Notes: generated by a model not told the origin, from the letters alone. 64,000 nucleotides of DNA from Acanthacorydalis orientalis (GCA_034766995.1 CM068315.1:35915318-35979317), one strand, 5' to 3'; counted from the stretch's first letter, positions 37,895 through 52,327 are shown. Numbers and translations are program-made.

Positions 37895-38474
37895 CAGTAT
37901 TATAAAATAAATGTATGTACTTTCATATATTTATAAAAAAATAAAAATAAATGTCATACATTTTATAGCCTGGGTAATTACTTATTGAATTTTGTACGAT
38001 AATTAATTATTAAAATAATAAAAGTTCAATGAATATATGGCTCAATTATTTTGACTTCATCATATTACAACAAACAAAATCAACAGTTTAGTTTACAAAT
38101 AATAAATTTTATTCGTATGGATTATTATTTTATCAGAACGAACATAAAAAAAAATGTTGTTTTTACTGAAAAATATTTCAAGTCAGCAAAACAGTTATTG
38201 TTTTTATAATAAATCAATAAATAAGCTTAACTGTTCGAATTTCGTTAAAAGTATTTCACATAAAATAAGGGATATTTAATTGAACTACATTTTAATTGTT
38301 AAAATAACAATATATATGTATATAGTTATATATATATATATATAATAAAAAAATATTTAAATTTGCAATAAGAAAGTTATCAATATGGCACACTTTAGAT
38401 AATATTCTATTTTACTTGCATATCGAAAGCTTTTAATAAGATTTAGTTCGTTTCGAATACAAAGCGAACGAATA
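37895..38474. other. Non-coding, presumed intron start
   Basis: AT-rich sequence between the hairpin element and the donor at 38482; nothing else visible. Confidence 0.5.
38310..38345. repeat. (AT)n microsatellite, interrupted
   Basis: Short AT runs separated by GTATATAGTT. Confidence 0.85.
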
Positions 38475-38486
38475 GTTTTTACCTTC
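38475..38486 (-). promoter_or_regulatory. 5' splice donor of the 54-codon exon
   Basis: The minus-strand junction is TTGAAG|GTAAAAACT, with the last exonic base at 38483. Base composition drops to AT-rich directly past it, as expected at an exon-intron boundary. Confidence 0.6.
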
Positions 38487-38644
38487 AAACTTTGTCGACG
38501 ATAGTTTCGCGTTCGGGCCAAATAGTATTTGTAGACGTGAGGCGGCAATGCCCTACGTGTCTCTTCGCCGATCCACGGTCCGCAATCGGCTGCGGCACCC
38601 GGAGAAGGCGGATACAGGTCACGAACTAGCGGCACTCGGCTCAT
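38483..38644 (-). CDS. Candidate alternative first coding exon, 54 codons (unidentified)
   Basis: The ATG at 38644-38642 (context GCA ATG A) follows an in-frame TGA eight codons upstream. The frame runs 54 codons to AAG|GTAAAAAC, with the donor GT at 38482-38481 and phase 0. The segment is strongly GC-enriched against its flanks and its codons look coding. The peptide starts MSRVPLVRDLYPPSPGAAAD and ends with a basic stretch, ARTRNYRRQSLK, that includes RRQS, a minimal basophilic-kinase type site. No domain is recognised. The phase matches the His-rich exon at 8958-8179, so both could feed the same downstream exon as alternative 5' ends of one gene. The 54-codon exon cannot splice in frame into the annotated start region of the 260-codon exon, because a stop precedes that ATG. 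It may instead belong to an independent gene. Confidence 0.65.
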
Positions 38645-38699
38645 TGCCGCCGCTTTCAAATATCACCACCATAATTTGTGACGAAGATATTGTACAAGT

Positions 38700-38717
38700 A
38701 TGCATCGGCCGATGCAT
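38700..38717. promoter_or_regulatory. 18-bp perfect palindrome upstream of the 54-codon exon
   Basis: ATGCATCGGCCGATGCAT is a perfect inverted repeat centred on GGCC, about 56 bases upstream of the ATG at 38644. Its position in the probable 5'UTR or promoter makes it a candidate site for a dimeric factor. I recognise no specific factor. Confidence 0.35.
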
Positions 38718-39735
38718 TCACAAATGTTTGCACACAATAATAACTTAGTGGACGTATCATTGGACTGAGATGTCATTATTTAACCAAGACAACAATTTAA
38801 GAAAACATTTGTTTTATTGATTTAATTAAATCTATTATTATTAACTGTACTTTTTTTATTGACACTAACAGTATTCACTAACAGTTTTTAATTATTTCGT
38901 ATATTTGGACGTTTACTTATTCAAAGAATTCCAAATTAATCAAGAATATAACTAATTACTTCATTTACAATTTTAATTTAATAAATTAGTGTGATAATAA
39001 CTCTAATATATATGTTCGTGTATATTTTTAATGTTTGTTAATGATTTATAACAGATCTTAAATATTAAAATAAATAATTATTGTAAGACATTGAATATTA
39101 ATTATATATTAATTCTTGTCCTTCCTTCTTGTATACGGCACTAATTTAATGTTTATTTATATATTTCTAAACTATTTTATATTACTCTATATTAACATTT
39201 GAAAAGTTTATACTTATATACAAATTTTAATGTTATGGTATATTTTTTACTTTCGTTTGTATTCTATTTTTTAGATATATTCTAATTAAATACTTCAATA
39301 TAATATAAACATAGATAAATTCCGAACACAGATATAATATGTTTTTTAAATAAGTGTGTATACAATATATTTATTGATTTAAATAGTATTACTTACATTT
39401 ATTGCAAGTGATATTTACTATTTTATTAATTAATTTTTTTTAAACTACAATTTTCTAATTAAAATACATTTCCGTAATATTAACAATTACAAAGTATGTT
39501 GACACTTTAAAACGTTGATATTTTTATTTTTTTTAAATTTTAGTTTTCATATAGTACCAATTCTCTTTCATAATGTTTGTCACTAATTTTAAACATTTTC
39601 AGTTTTTTTAATATTCTCCTTAATTAATACTAACTTCAAATAAGTAAACATTCTAAACCATTCATTTTAAATAAGATATATATATATATAAAAAAATTAA
39701 TAAATAATTCTATCATAAACAAATATTTAGTATAA

Positions 39736-39739
<4 letters not shown>

Positions 39740-39820
<81 letters not shown>
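39740..39820. repeat. (AT)n microsatellite
   Basis: One of the longest uninterrupted AT runs, over 70 bases. A shorter run lies at 39678-39691. Confidence 0.95.
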
Positions 39821-39823
<3 letters not shown>

Positions 39824-40405
39824 AAAATATCGGGCCATAATTAATATTAAAAAACAAGTTATTCATTAAAAAAGTGAAATAGCAATGTTTAAAAAAATCA
39901 AAAGAAAACAGAATACCATTAAACTACATAAAAAAACAAATTTATGGTCTGAAATGAGAAGTACGAAAAGATGTTATTCGCTGTTAAAAATATATTTATT
40001 GCGATTTAATACTACTAGAAAAGTTTTTCTTATTACTTTTTTCTCTGCACGTATACATTAAAATATAATATTTTTTAAAGCGCGAATATTAAAAATACAT
40101 TTGATTAATGAATTCTGTGGTAAAGATTTTCTTGGTGTATTTTCATCAGCACTTTTCTTATATTGTATTTATTTTATAATTACAAAACAAAATAAGCGGA
40201 GCTAATTAATGAAAGGGAAATAAGTATATCAGCTATAATATTTACAATTAAAAAATATTGAAAATAGGTACTAAAATAATTAGTTACGCTTCATATTGGT
40301 TACTGTATATTATAAAATTACTTAAATATTAATATAACTTTAATTTTTTAATTAACAAATTACTAAATACAATTACTTTGAAACCGTTAAAAGTATTAAA
40401 CATTG

Positions 40406-40408
<3 letters not shown>

Positions 40409-40468
<60 letters not shown>
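40409..40468. repeat. (AT)n microsatellite
   Basis: Pure AT run. Confidence 0.95.
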
Positions 40469-40471
<3 letters not shown>

Positions 40472-40691
40472 AAAACTGAATCTAATATAAATGAATAATT
40501 TTAATGATGTTAATAATTTTAGTAAAACATTTTTAACAGAGTTACTAAATATAAAAGTAAGAAAATATCAAATATTGAAGGTCTAGTGCAAACATAAAAG
40601 AAATAAAAAATAAACTTGAAGAAAAACAAAATACAGGAAACTAATGAATATTAATATAAATTCTTCAATTACTGTTGCGAATGTGTATTCG

Positions 40692-40698
40692 TGTGTGT

Positions 40699-40728
<30 letters not shown>
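40692..40728. repeat. (GT)n microsatellite
   Basis: A GT run not associated with AT repeats, which is rare in this window. Confidence 0.95.
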
Positions 40729-40729
<1 letters not shown>

Positions 40730-41360
40730 CCATCCAAACAAAAAATACTTTTAATATGAATCACAACAAAAAAGAAAACTGTTTAATTACTTTATTTATC
40801 CGAATATAATGAATATAAAAGATTAATAGAAAAATAAATTCAGGGCATTACAGAATATGTATTATTTGAATCAAATATTGCAAAAGGTTGAATTTGGCAA
40901 TAATATTGGATTTGATAAGCTGATACTGAGTTTATTACTGTGGAAGTTACTAAGAGAATAAAAATTGTATGGTGTTCTTTTGTAATAAATGAGTCAACAT
41001 TTCGCACGTAAATTTAAGAGATCACTTATAAGTATTAAAAACATGCAATTCATTTATTCTACGCGCCTTTATTTGCAAAAGTGAAACATGACTTCTAAAT
41101 AACAAAACGATTCCTCTGTTATACAGAAATATGTTTTTTTTTGTTAGCAGTAATAAGAAGAGATATAAAACAATGTAAAAATAGAAGACATCACCTGTAC
41201 AATAGCACTGAATGGAAAGTAAGAATTATTAATAAATCTAGAATATTTTAAACAGATGAAGTAATGAAGTAAAAATGTCAGAAAATGTACCCAGTATATT
41301 TATAAACAATATAAATTAACAAAAAAATATTCGTTCAGTAGAATTAACAAAGATAAAGAA

Positions 41361-41429
<69 letters not shown>

Positions 41430-41432
41430 CAT
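41361..41432. repeat. (AT)n microsatellite
   Basis: Pure AT run ending in ACACAT. Confidence 0.95.
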
Positions 41433-42400
41433 ATAAAAATCGAACGTCAAGTAAAAAATTCTCACCTTAAACCTCAAAAATGTATACAATTGGTATTTAT
41501 TACCAAAAAAACCTCTGATTCAAATTTTAAAGTACGTATCATTATATTCAAATGTCGGTATAATTACAATTAGCCTTACTTTCATATATTATTTCAAACG
41601 TACAAATTATTATTAATAAAATAATACAAAGACAAAAATAGTACTAGAAAACGAATTTAGATTATTTACAAACAAATTTCAGATAAATGTTAATTATGAA
41701 TTGATTTTTATCTTAATAACTATATACTATCGACAATATCCAAAAATATTATGTGACATAACTATTCTTTTTATTAGTTTTACTAACGTTCTGACGCTTT
41801 ATTAAGTATAGAATAGTTGTTTGCAAACTATCCCTTAAATTTACAGTTTTAACATTGGGTGCTATCTCGATAGCACTCAACAGTCGCTTTTATAATGAAA
41901 GATGAAACGATTGTTTCAAATTACTATATTATCTGTGTATCTACAGCACGAAGTTATTGAATTGTTTGCAATATCTGTTAGTACGTGAGGTGAAGTAATC
42001 GACAATAATTGTATTTACGTGTAGAATCTCAACAGTTATACCGATATAAATGATTTTTTTCGATCCACAATTGTACCACACTACCGGTATATTTTTTTTG
42101 GAGTTAATTAAATTTTTAAGTATTAAAATAATTATAGCTACATAAACATATTTATTTTTTAAAACAAGTAAAATAAAAAAATGTAATTAATCTTCGAAAG
42201 GTTATTGTTTATAAATAGAAACCCTTTTGTAATAATTCTACTTTTTGTAAAAAGTTTGTAATAATTGTACTTTTTAACAGAAGTACTACTACAAAGAACT
42301 ATTTTATATTCAGTTTCCCACTGTAATAATTATTGATATTATAACATTACTTTTCTATGAAAAAAAAATATAAAAATTAGATATCTAAGTCACCCACAAA

Positions 42401-42446
<46 letters not shown>

Positions 42447-42449
42447 TAA
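42401..42449. repeat. Palindromic (TG)-(AT)n-(CA) tract
   Basis: TGTATATGTGTG, an AT run, then CACACATATACA form a near-perfect palindrome. Confidence 0.9.
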
Positions 42450-42981
42450 ATGTACATTTTGAAACTAGTATATTCACTAAATATTTAATTAGTACTAGAA
42501 AAAAATTAATTTTGATATTTATTTGTTTGAAAAATGTAAATTAATTATCAATTTTAAACATGGCGAGCCGTAATTACATACATATTTCGAAAACGTACTT
42601 TTTTGAGCCACGTGTATGTACGCGTTCTGTTTGTGACACAGCTTCCCTGAACAAAAGCTGACGAAACTCATAAATTTCAAGGACACTGCGAATAACGTAA
42701 CGTTGACGGAACAGTAAATGAATGAGGTCGAGTTTAATTTGGAAGCAGTATGAATTGGGTACTTGACTATGTTAATAAAAATGTTTGAAATGTATGTAAT
42801 TCGCGTCTCAAATTTATGTTGAATACGAAATTTCGTCTGATTTTGTTAAATATGAATGTTAATTTATTTACATCTAGTTTTAATATTATAATACAGTCAA
42901 AACGTTGCTCTACTACAGGCATTCGATCTCAAATCCACAAAGATAATATCTCATATACATATTTAATATTTGTACAGCAAC

Positions 42982-42983
<2 letters not shown>

Positions 42984-43052
<69 letters not shown>

Positions 43053-43065
43053 ATATATATATATT
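42984..43065. repeat. (AT)n-(GTAT)n compound
   Basis: AT run, GTAT tetramers, AT run. Confidence 0.95.
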
Positions 43066-45280
43066 CATTCGTTATCAAGATAAGAAAGAGTAACATATAA
43101 AAAAATTAACGGAAAAAAATACTAAATCGTGTCTGTTCAACCAATTATAGAAATAACCACCAAATATCAATAAATTGATATTTTCAAATATTTATTTTGT
43201 ATTCAAAATATTAAAGTATAACAACAACACGCCTACTTAGGGTCAATCTGTCTTATGGAAGAGATTAATTTGGGAACAAAACAATCATCTCTCATTTATT
43301 ACTGGTTTTAGTGCCTTAGTGAAGGTACAGACAGAATAAAGAAATAATTTCAGAACGAAAAATAAATTAATTACAATTCATTCCTCATTAGAATTCGCTC
43401 TCGTGATTCTATATGTAGTTATATAAATGATCTAGCGTGTACTAAATAAATTCAATAGTGACGGAATTGATACATGTTTAAAATATTCATGTTTATTATA
43501 CCTTAAAAATGTTCACGTCAATAAAATTATATATAAATCATGAAACAAATATTTAAGAATGCAAAATATCCTCTTCATTTCTTCAAATTGAAAATAATAT
43601 TTCTAGGGGAATTCGACGATGCGTCTAACATTACATTTACATATGAGATAAAACCTCATGTTCGTATTAAAATACAAAAATATCACATTTTGTACACCTT
43701 TCATGCATGTTATTAGTACATAAAAGTATAAAAATAGACGATCAATTATTTGCTACTTTTGTACAAAATTGGTGATGTTTGTGGTATTCATTGGTAAGAA
43801 AAAATGAAACATGGATAACATTTTAATTATTGGTTAACTTAAATTTTAATTTATATATTGTTTGATAATCATTGTATTAATAACATTACAAATACATATC
43901 TATGCACACATGTATTATAAATTTATTTTATTAAAACATAATTTAGAATAACTTGATACCTCTTAGTAATTGATACCTGAGTGTGCTAACTAGAAATCAT
44001 TATTAAATATTCTATAAATACAAACACTCATGATTATCGATGTCGAGAAACCAGTTGACTAATTAAAAATTATATCCAGAAATGAATTCTTTCTAAAGAT
44101 TTAATAAATATTGTAAATTAGTTAAATATTTAGGATTTCATTGTAAATTTTCTGAAGTAGAGATTCAACTAAATTTATACTAAAGTATTTAATTTATAAA
44201 CTATCTAAAGTATTCATCTTTCATGTAAAATAAATCTAAAACTTTGTATCTTTGATATTAACGACCATAAACATGAAACATACTCTATTTTACTATACTC
44301 TAAAAACCAAACATTAACATTAATAACTACACTTGATATAAATTGTTCTAATCAACACACATCGAATTATTTATTTTAAAGAAGTGTTAAATGAATATAA
44401 CATTAAAATGTATATTCATTTAAATGTGTACTCATGTTATAATATATAAAAAATATTACGAAGAATATATTTAAAAGGATTTAATAAATATTACTGAACT
44501 TTTTACATCCTTATTACATATAAAACTTTTTAATATTTATTAAAAATTTACGAATTCAAATATCAAATATATTAATAAGTATACTGATATAAAATATTGA
44601 AAATGTATCTAATGAAAATATATTACTTAAAATGTTTCATAGTGTCAAAATGCTTGCACAAATTTGGAACTACATATAACGAAAAAACATAAAAAAATGA
44701 AAAATTTCACATTCATTTCATTAGAAACAAAATTCATTTGTCATTATGTTTTCTATTATGTATTTACTTACAATATTTTAAATTGCTAATATTTGAATAT
44801 TCATAAATGTTATACGTCTTCACAAATTGCCAATTAGCCACCGTAAGTCACGAAAGTTATAATACATACTCAATACGAATGTATTTAAACTAAAAATGAA
44901 ATAATAAGACAAATATACGATCGAATATCTTACATACAGACATTTACATACATTAAACGATCCGTTTATATATTTAAGACATGTTTCTTCATTTTAACAA
45001 GCAATTTTTCTTCTAGAAACATTCCACGACACATTCTGGGTAATAACGGGAAAACAGTTAATTAAGAATGCTAGAACGGTACCATAAAGCTTGTGTATGC
45101 AATTACCAGTGACGTAATTTGCTAATTAAACTTATTTAAAATGCAAAGCTCATTTACGCAGTTTCCAAATTATGACTAAAATATATAATATTTGTTATGA
45201 AATGTATATATTTTTAATAATTTATTATGTATATCTATACACATTTATATTTTTCTTTATTGACATTATACATCATTACG

Positions 45281-45284
<4 letters not shown>

Positions 45285-45353
<69 letters not shown>

Positions 45354-45366
45354 TTTGTATATATAT

Positions 45367-45407
<41 letters not shown>

Positions 45408-45470
45408 AATACAAATATATATATATATATATATATACATATATACACATATATACACATATATACATAT

Positions 45471-45510
<40 letters not shown>

Positions 45511-45512
45511 GC
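45285..45512. repeat. Long compound (AT)n / ATACAC / (AC)n array
   Basis: About 230 bases of AT runs contain TTTGTA and ACAAAT interruptions that are mirror-like about the centre, then CATATATACA units, a short (AC)n and a further AT run. Confidence 0.95.
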
Positions 45513-45873
45513 ACATACATATGAAATTTGTTAATTGACTGTTAATAAAAAACGTTTACTTTTTAAAAATATTTTTATTATTTGGAATAAATAAAGAAAG
45601 CATTATTTAAATGCTACTTTTAAAAACATTTTTAAACATGTAAAAATTAAAAAATATTTCATTAATGTGTTTTTAAAAGTAACCACTTGCAAACTGCATT
45701 TACAAATTAGCACTAATTAATTTTTAAATATGAATAATAATTCAATTACAAATGTTTGAAATTGTATTTCAATTGTAACAAGACAAACAAATTTTAATAT
45801 GATAAAAACATATTCGGAAACCACAGTATATTAAAAAAAAATCGAAATAGACAATAGAAATATAGAAAAGTTC

Positions 45874-45922
45874 ATTGGTTACTTGGGGCTTAAGGCGCGT
45901 CGATAAATAAGACCATTATCAT
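45874..45922 (+). repeat. ~50-bp dispersed motif, copy C
   Basis: It carries GGTTACTTGGGGCTTAAGGC, then GCGTCGAT and AGACCATTA. It is a more diverged plus-strand member of the family at 3260 and 15911. Confidence 0.5.
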
Positions 45923-46956
45923 ATATTAAAAACGAATAACATTATTATAGTGAAAGTACTTAAAAAAATTTGTTTTTCGAAAATCGAAATTAAATACTTG
46001 CATTGCCAAATTGTATATGTGTAGGCGCCGTTGAAGGGTCATGGTAATGAGACGTTGCTTAATTGCATTACCAAGTGTATCTTTTGTTGATAATAATAAA
46101 TATTATTACTTTTGGCACTTAGGGTTTTTATTTGGAGTTCTGGAATACATTTACACAATCAGAATATTTTACACAATCCTTTTAATAAAATAGGTACTGT
46201 AATCGAATAGCATTTAATAAAATTAAAGAAAATAATAGTGAAGTATTTTTCCTTCGTTCAAATTTACGTCTTTTTTCTGAAAAACATATACATTTTGTTA
46301 AGTAGTTACAGAAAAGTAAACGAGAATGTTTCATTAACGTATAAAGATGGAACAAATTCCCAAAAGAAAATGTGTTATATAAAGAAATAGAAATAATAAT
46401 AAGGCTTACACGATCGAACATAAGTACTTAACTTTTTGGAGCCGGTGAAAAGGAAAGGGTTCTAAATTTTTTTAGATAATATTTTTCGATTAATTGGAAA
46501 TTCTTCTATTGTAAACAAAATAAAAATTGTAAATTTGTCGATTGCAACAAAAAATGTGTACATTCATATTAGTCATTAGAAATTTCATATTTATCTGATA
46601 TCATGGAAAATCGTTGATAATATTCGGGGAAACATAAATCTGGACAACTGAAACATAGATTTGGACTTTTAATAGAAGATGCGTTTGGAGCAACTTTTTG
46701 AACAATATGACGTATCTATTAATATAAATATAAACATGTAAAAAAATTAATACGGATCATAACATTGAATTCAACCATATTTTATTTTACTTGTATAAAA
46801 AATACATACTAAGTATTTATTAAATATTATAAGTGAAAATAAAAAAACAATTTAATTAATATGTTTATGGACCACACTTTTCCTATATTTAACTGAAAAT
46901 ATTAAAACTTATTCACCTTATATTATGGTGATAAATATTTTTTTACATATGTTTAT

Positions 46957-46970
46957 ATATGTGTATATGT

Positions 46971-47026
<56 letters not shown>
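46957..47026. repeat. (AT)n compound
   Basis: GTATACATAC steps followed by a pure AT run. Confidence 0.95.
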
Positions 47027-47028
<2 letters not shown>

Positions 47029-47315
47029 CAATACATGGGCGTATATATACTTTATCATTCTTTACAATTTGAAAACTCGTTGCAATTCATGTACAAACAA
47101 TCAGTATTTCATAAAAAATTATACAAAATGAGAATAAAAGGTATCAATACAAATAATAAACCCGTACTAGTAATGATCAATGGCTTTAACAAACAATAAA
47201 ATGTATACAGTACATTATTACAAGAGTTTTAAAATATGAACAAAAATCACAGTAAACAAAAATAATCCTGAAATAAATTACTGACACTTGATAGTTAATT
47301 GGTTCAATTTCCTAT

Positions 47316-47341
47316 TATATATATATATATATATATATATT
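47316..47341. repeat. (AT)n microsatellite
   Basis: Short AT run. Confidence 0.9.
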
Positions 47342-47524
47342 ATTACTATTATTAATTACTATTAATAAATCTAGAAACAAGCCATACATTTATCGACAGT
47401 CTATTAAAAAAATATTTTTTTTCGTTTTTTTTCTTTTTTAATTATTGAAAAAAAGTTCAATTATGTCTATAAAAAATTATGCAATAATGTAGGAATTAAT
47501 AAACAATAAATAAAAAGAAACTGT

Positions 47525-47559
<35 letters not shown>

Positions 47560-47586
47560 AAACGCATTATATATATATATATATAA
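47525..47586. repeat. (AC)n-(AT)n, interrupted
   Basis: AC run, AT run, the spacer AAAACGC, AT run. Confidence 0.9.
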
Positions 47587-47780
47587 TTAATGAAAAGTAT
47601 ATACAGCAACCAACAGAGTGTACATGAATGACCAATATTAAATTTGAATGAATACTAAAATGTACTGGAAACAATTATTTAATTATAAAAACATTAAATT
47701 AAAACATTTAATGGTACTTGGTAATATTTTAATCCATTTTATCGATATAAAATTGTTAATATTGTGATCTCACTCCAATC

Positions 47781-47792
47781 TCTTTCTCTCTA

Positions 47793-47872
<80 letters not shown>
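47781..47872. repeat. (CT)n-(AT)n compound
   Basis: A pyrimidine-rich CT stretch of about 45 bases leads into AT repeats. It is the only long CT microsatellite in the window. Confidence 0.95.
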
Positions 47873-47873
<1 letters not shown>

Positions 47874-49317
47874 CGTTCAATATAAATTTAAATAATACTT
47901 CCTCGCTCACATATTACTTATGAATTTTCCCATACATGTATTAAATTTTCATTTCCTCCAAGTACAAGGATAGAGATTTTTAAATTTATTTCCAATTAAA
48001 TTTATTATGCTTCCGTGCTTATATAAGCTACCTTTTAAGCAACGAACATTTTTATGGGATTATGCTTTTTATTTGTATTAACTTTTTTATACAAAAAATA
48101 TAAAATACGATTCAATTACTTTTAACGGGTCTTTTATTTTCGTACGCCATTTGTGAATTTTATACAGTTTGTTTGTTTGTATTTTTATCCCCTTTTTATT
48201 TCACAATATAATAATATACATAATTATTCTTTCAAATATTTCATTTCAATGAGGTGAAGAGCTTTAAAATACTAAAAATAGTTTTTATAAATATGTGTAA
48301 AAATACAAGAAACTTTTTTACATCCGAATATGAAATAATACTATATTTCCTTATGTATGTTTCGTTAGTTTTTGTTACTAAAAATAGCCAAATATTACTC
48401 GCGTTTAATAATTACTTGTACTTAAATCTTTAATAATCTATAAAAGAAAACAATTTTTTATCCAGGTATTTTTTTAAAATATTGTGGGAAATCATTTTTT
48501 TTATATTTTAGGAAATGTGTATGTGTTCTGGTATTTACCCTAATTTTTTGAAGAGTTAATAGAATTTTTGTTCAAAAATACAAATAGAGTTAATACTATT
48601 CAATATATTTACCATAGTTAACTATCTAAACCTATCATTGGATATTTTATTCTAGATTACAGACAATATGCTATTTATGGCTGTTCAAAATAACGTACAT
48701 TTAATTTATTAGATTAACAATAATTTCATTCTAATATAACATTTTTTTAAAAAAATAAATAAATATATTATACTGAATTAATAAATGAACATAAATGTAA
48801 AATTTTTATTTGATTACACAATCCCATCAAGACACTCAAATTTCTAATTTATTCGAATAAAAATATTTGTCCTTTCTATAAGCTGACAAATTACCATTTA
48901 ACATCAAACATTCTAATCGTGAAAATTGAAATAAACGATCTTTTGATATTTCTGAAAAAATATATTGTATGAAGTAAGATAAATGGCATCAGAAAAATAG
49001 ATTTTTAAACTGCGAAAATCGATTGGAAATTTACAGAAGTTTAGCTAACGAGTTACGTTCAATAAGATAAATCGCGTATTCAATCTTATCCTGTTAAAAT
49101 CGTTGAAAATGGATTTCATTTGAACGTTTAGAAAAAAGCTTTTCTCTTACTTCCAGCATGCCCAAAGATACATCACAAGAAAATGTTGAAAAGATAACGA
49201 CCATTAAAAAATGTTCACATTCACGTTTTTAATCATGTTAATCCTTCTCTTTCACATCATGTAATTACTTTAGTCAAATTAATGTTTTTACTGTTATTTT
49301 AACGGGGTTTTCATTAA

Positions 49318-49366
49318 CATATATATATATATATATAGTTATAGGCCCGTACACACACACGCGCAA

Positions 49367-49413
<47 letters not shown>
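49318..49413. repeat. (AT)n / ACACAC / (AT)n
   Basis: Two AT runs are separated by unique sequence and ACACACACGCGC. Confidence 0.9.
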
Positions 49414-49416
<3 letters not shown>

Positions 49417-49997
49417 GAGTGTATATGAACACAGATATGTGTATGTAACTAAGAAAAAATATTTTATATCAGTTGTTTCAAAAAGGAAAAGAAATTAGGA
49501 GAAATGTATGTAATATTATCACATGCTCTTGAATAATTTGTTTTAGAACAAATAAATTTTACCAAATATCTGGAAAAATATTTTCTATACACTGATCAAA
49601 ATCGAAAAGAATAATGGCGATCAGTAACAAAGAAGTATTGTAATCTTTTACATTAAATTAATTATTACGATACATTCAAACATGCTTGAATGGAATAACA
49701 TTTTAATCACAAGAGAATATCCTAAATGGATAGTACAGTTGTTTATGTGCTGGTCTAGTGATCAAAGGATCAAATACGGTTTGACCTATATCACATTACA
49801 TTACGAAAACTATCATTTGGGAGGCTTTATACTGTCGTAGTCAAACGTTTTAAGACATTCATATCACTAGAAAATAGTCAACCAATATATATTTTAAAAA
49901 TTTAATACCAATATTAAATGAACCTTGACTATTATAAAGTAGTATTTTTATTTAACATTGTATTTATACAACATTGTATAACAAAAATGTAAGAATA

Positions 49998-50007
<10 letters not shown>

Positions 50008-50038
<31 letters not shown>
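50008..50038. repeat. (AT)n microsatellite
   Basis: Pure AT run. Confidence 0.9.
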
Positions 50039-50040
<2 letters not shown>

Positions 50041-50255
50041 TAAATTAATTATTGATACTGCCTAGCCGATGATTCAATTAATCCACCTATTTTTTAACTC
50101 CAAATAGTTAATATTTATTTTAAAAATAAATTGTAGTGATAAGTAAATACTACATAAATTCATAATAAAATAATTGAATACAAATCTACAATAAAGCTTC
50201 TGCATACCAGCACATTGAACGTTTATATTCTAAGTCTATATGTGTGTTTGTATAA

Positions 50256-50288
50256 TTTATATATTTATATATATATATATATATATAC
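50256..50288. repeat. (AT)n microsatellite
   Basis: Short AT run. Confidence 0.9.
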
Positions 50289-50671
50289 ACAAATATGACA
50301 TTTACATTTGTACAATGATAATAAATAAATGTTTATTTTCGAACAGTCAACTAACCTTAATTTATAAACAAAATTAATAAAAGCTCGCCAATAATTAATG
50401 TCCAACACATCGTGAAACAACTACATTTTATCTATTGAATAAACTTCAATAACGGATATTGGAAACGAATGTTTGTTTCACACGATATTTCAAAAAAAGG
50501 GAAAACAAGATTTCCGTCCAATATGAATGAAATGATGTTCATTCTCTTATGGCAACCTTTCAATCAACTAAAGTGGAAATCAGTAACTGCTATACTCTCA
50601 CAAGTATTCACAGATTTTTGTATGCAAATTCATTAGAAATAAGAACACAATTGCCAAATATTATCAAAATT

Positions 50672-50675
<4 letters not shown>

Positions 50676-50749
<74 letters not shown>
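50676..50749. repeat. (AT)n microsatellite
   Basis: AT run with a single phase slip (TATAATATA) near 50707. Confidence 0.95.
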
Positions 50750-51179
50750 TATATAAGGACAGAAGAAAAATTAAAATCATGATTATTAGACATTTCTTTG
50801 TTTATAAATCCTGAATCTACAGTACTAATAAATACTACACTGTGACGTAAACCTATCCCTGCAACAAACTTTTCTCGATGTAATTTTTTATTCTTACTTT
50901 CTCAAATAACTCGTTTTACAGTTGAGAAAAATATTTCAAATTTTGTATCTACTTCTATAGCAATATTTCGCTTTGATTTTTTTAACAAATTTAATATCCA
51001 ATGCAGCCGCAACTGTAATCCAATACTTTTTTTTCAATAGCTATAAAATTTATTGATTAAATCTGAAATTAACTCCATTAAAAGACCCACCAGTAAATTT
51101 ATTATCGATTCATTATATTATTTTAAGATAATATATTGTGGAACTAATTTGTGAATACAAATTTTTTGCCTTTTTTAAC

Positions 51180-51182
<3 letters not shown>

Positions 51183-51233
<51 letters not shown>

Positions 51234-51285
51234 GTATATATGTATATATGTATATATGTATATATGTATATATAAGTACATATAT
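51183..51285 (+). repeat. (AT)n plus 8-bp TGTATATA array
   Basis: An AT run is interrupted by TTTATATATATA and followed by about six TGTATATA octamers. It has the same compound layout and unit as 58612-58775. Confidence 0.95.
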
Positions 51286-51907
51286 ACTAATTAAAAAAAT
51301 ACTAAAACAAATGTAAATGTTTTCAAAATGTAACGTTTTTGTTGACATTTATTAAAATAGTTTACAATGTAAACAGTTTCACGTCACAGAACACAAACAA
51401 AACGAATAAAATAATTAGACCGAAAACAAATTTTATAAAAGTGAATATTTAAACTTTAACTAACTTGAACTATTTATGTACCAAGTAAAGTAGCAATAAA
51501 TATTATTTTAAAATTAAATATTCTGCCATTGTATTAAGTTGTAAAACCTGATAAGAATTTTAGTAAGTACTTTCCACCTTTATCAAAAACATTCGATATA
51601 CGTTAATCGAACACTGTTTGGTGCAAAATGAAAGGCAAGATTATGAAAGGCAAGATTACAAAATGCAAGAATTACTACATAAAAAAATTAGTAAATAGAG
51701 GGGAAATTTACGACGTTCGCTCTTTGTTCATAATAGGTTACATCAATAGACAATAATTTGTTATTTCCTCTCAAGTAAATGTTTTTGAAATAAAATATCT
51801 TCAAGGAAAATAATGATGTTAAAATTGCTACTATACACTTCATTGCAGTGAAATCTGAGAAAAGAAAAGATGAATTGAAATGCGAATTAATAGATCACAT
51901 TCAAACA

Positions 51908-52140
51908 ATGTGTGTATATGTGTGTGTAACAAATATGTGTGTGTGTGTAACAAATATGTGTGTGTGTGTAACAAATATGTGTGTGTGTGTAACAAATATG
52001 TGTGTGTGTAACAAATATATGTGTGTATATGTGTGTGTAACAAACATGTGTGTGTAACAAATATGTGTGTGTGTATGTGTGTGTAACAAATATGTGTGTG
52101 TGTGTATGTGTGTGTAACAAATATGTGTGTGTGTATGTGT
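51908..52140 (+). repeat. TAACAAATA(TG)n minisatellite
   Basis: There are about ten units of (TG)n plus TAACAAATA, each about 16 to 28 bases because the TG part varies, and some are interrupted by TATATG. The array runs directly into a second, different one at 52190. Confidence 0.95.
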
Positions 52141-52189
52141 GCATGATGTATGTGTGTTAATGGATGTATGTATACTGTATGTGTGCATA

Positions 52190-52327
52190 ATGTATGTATG
52201 TATGATGTATGTGTGTATGATGTATGTGTGTATGATGTATGTGTGTATGATGTATGTGTGTATGATGTATGTGTGTATGATGTATGTGTGTATGATGTAT
52301 GTGCGTATGTATGTGCGTATGTATGTA

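Larger units (their letters stand above)
38718..45873. other. Non-coding, presumed upstream region
   Basis: AT-rich unique sequence with microsatellites. Slightly GC-higher patches at 41860-41900 and 42560-42740 lack supported frames. No promoter motif could be tied to the 54-codon exon. Confidence 0.55.
45923..51907. other. Non-coding
   Basis: AT-rich sequence with microsatellites including the only CT tract (47781). No gene is supported. Confidence 0.6.
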
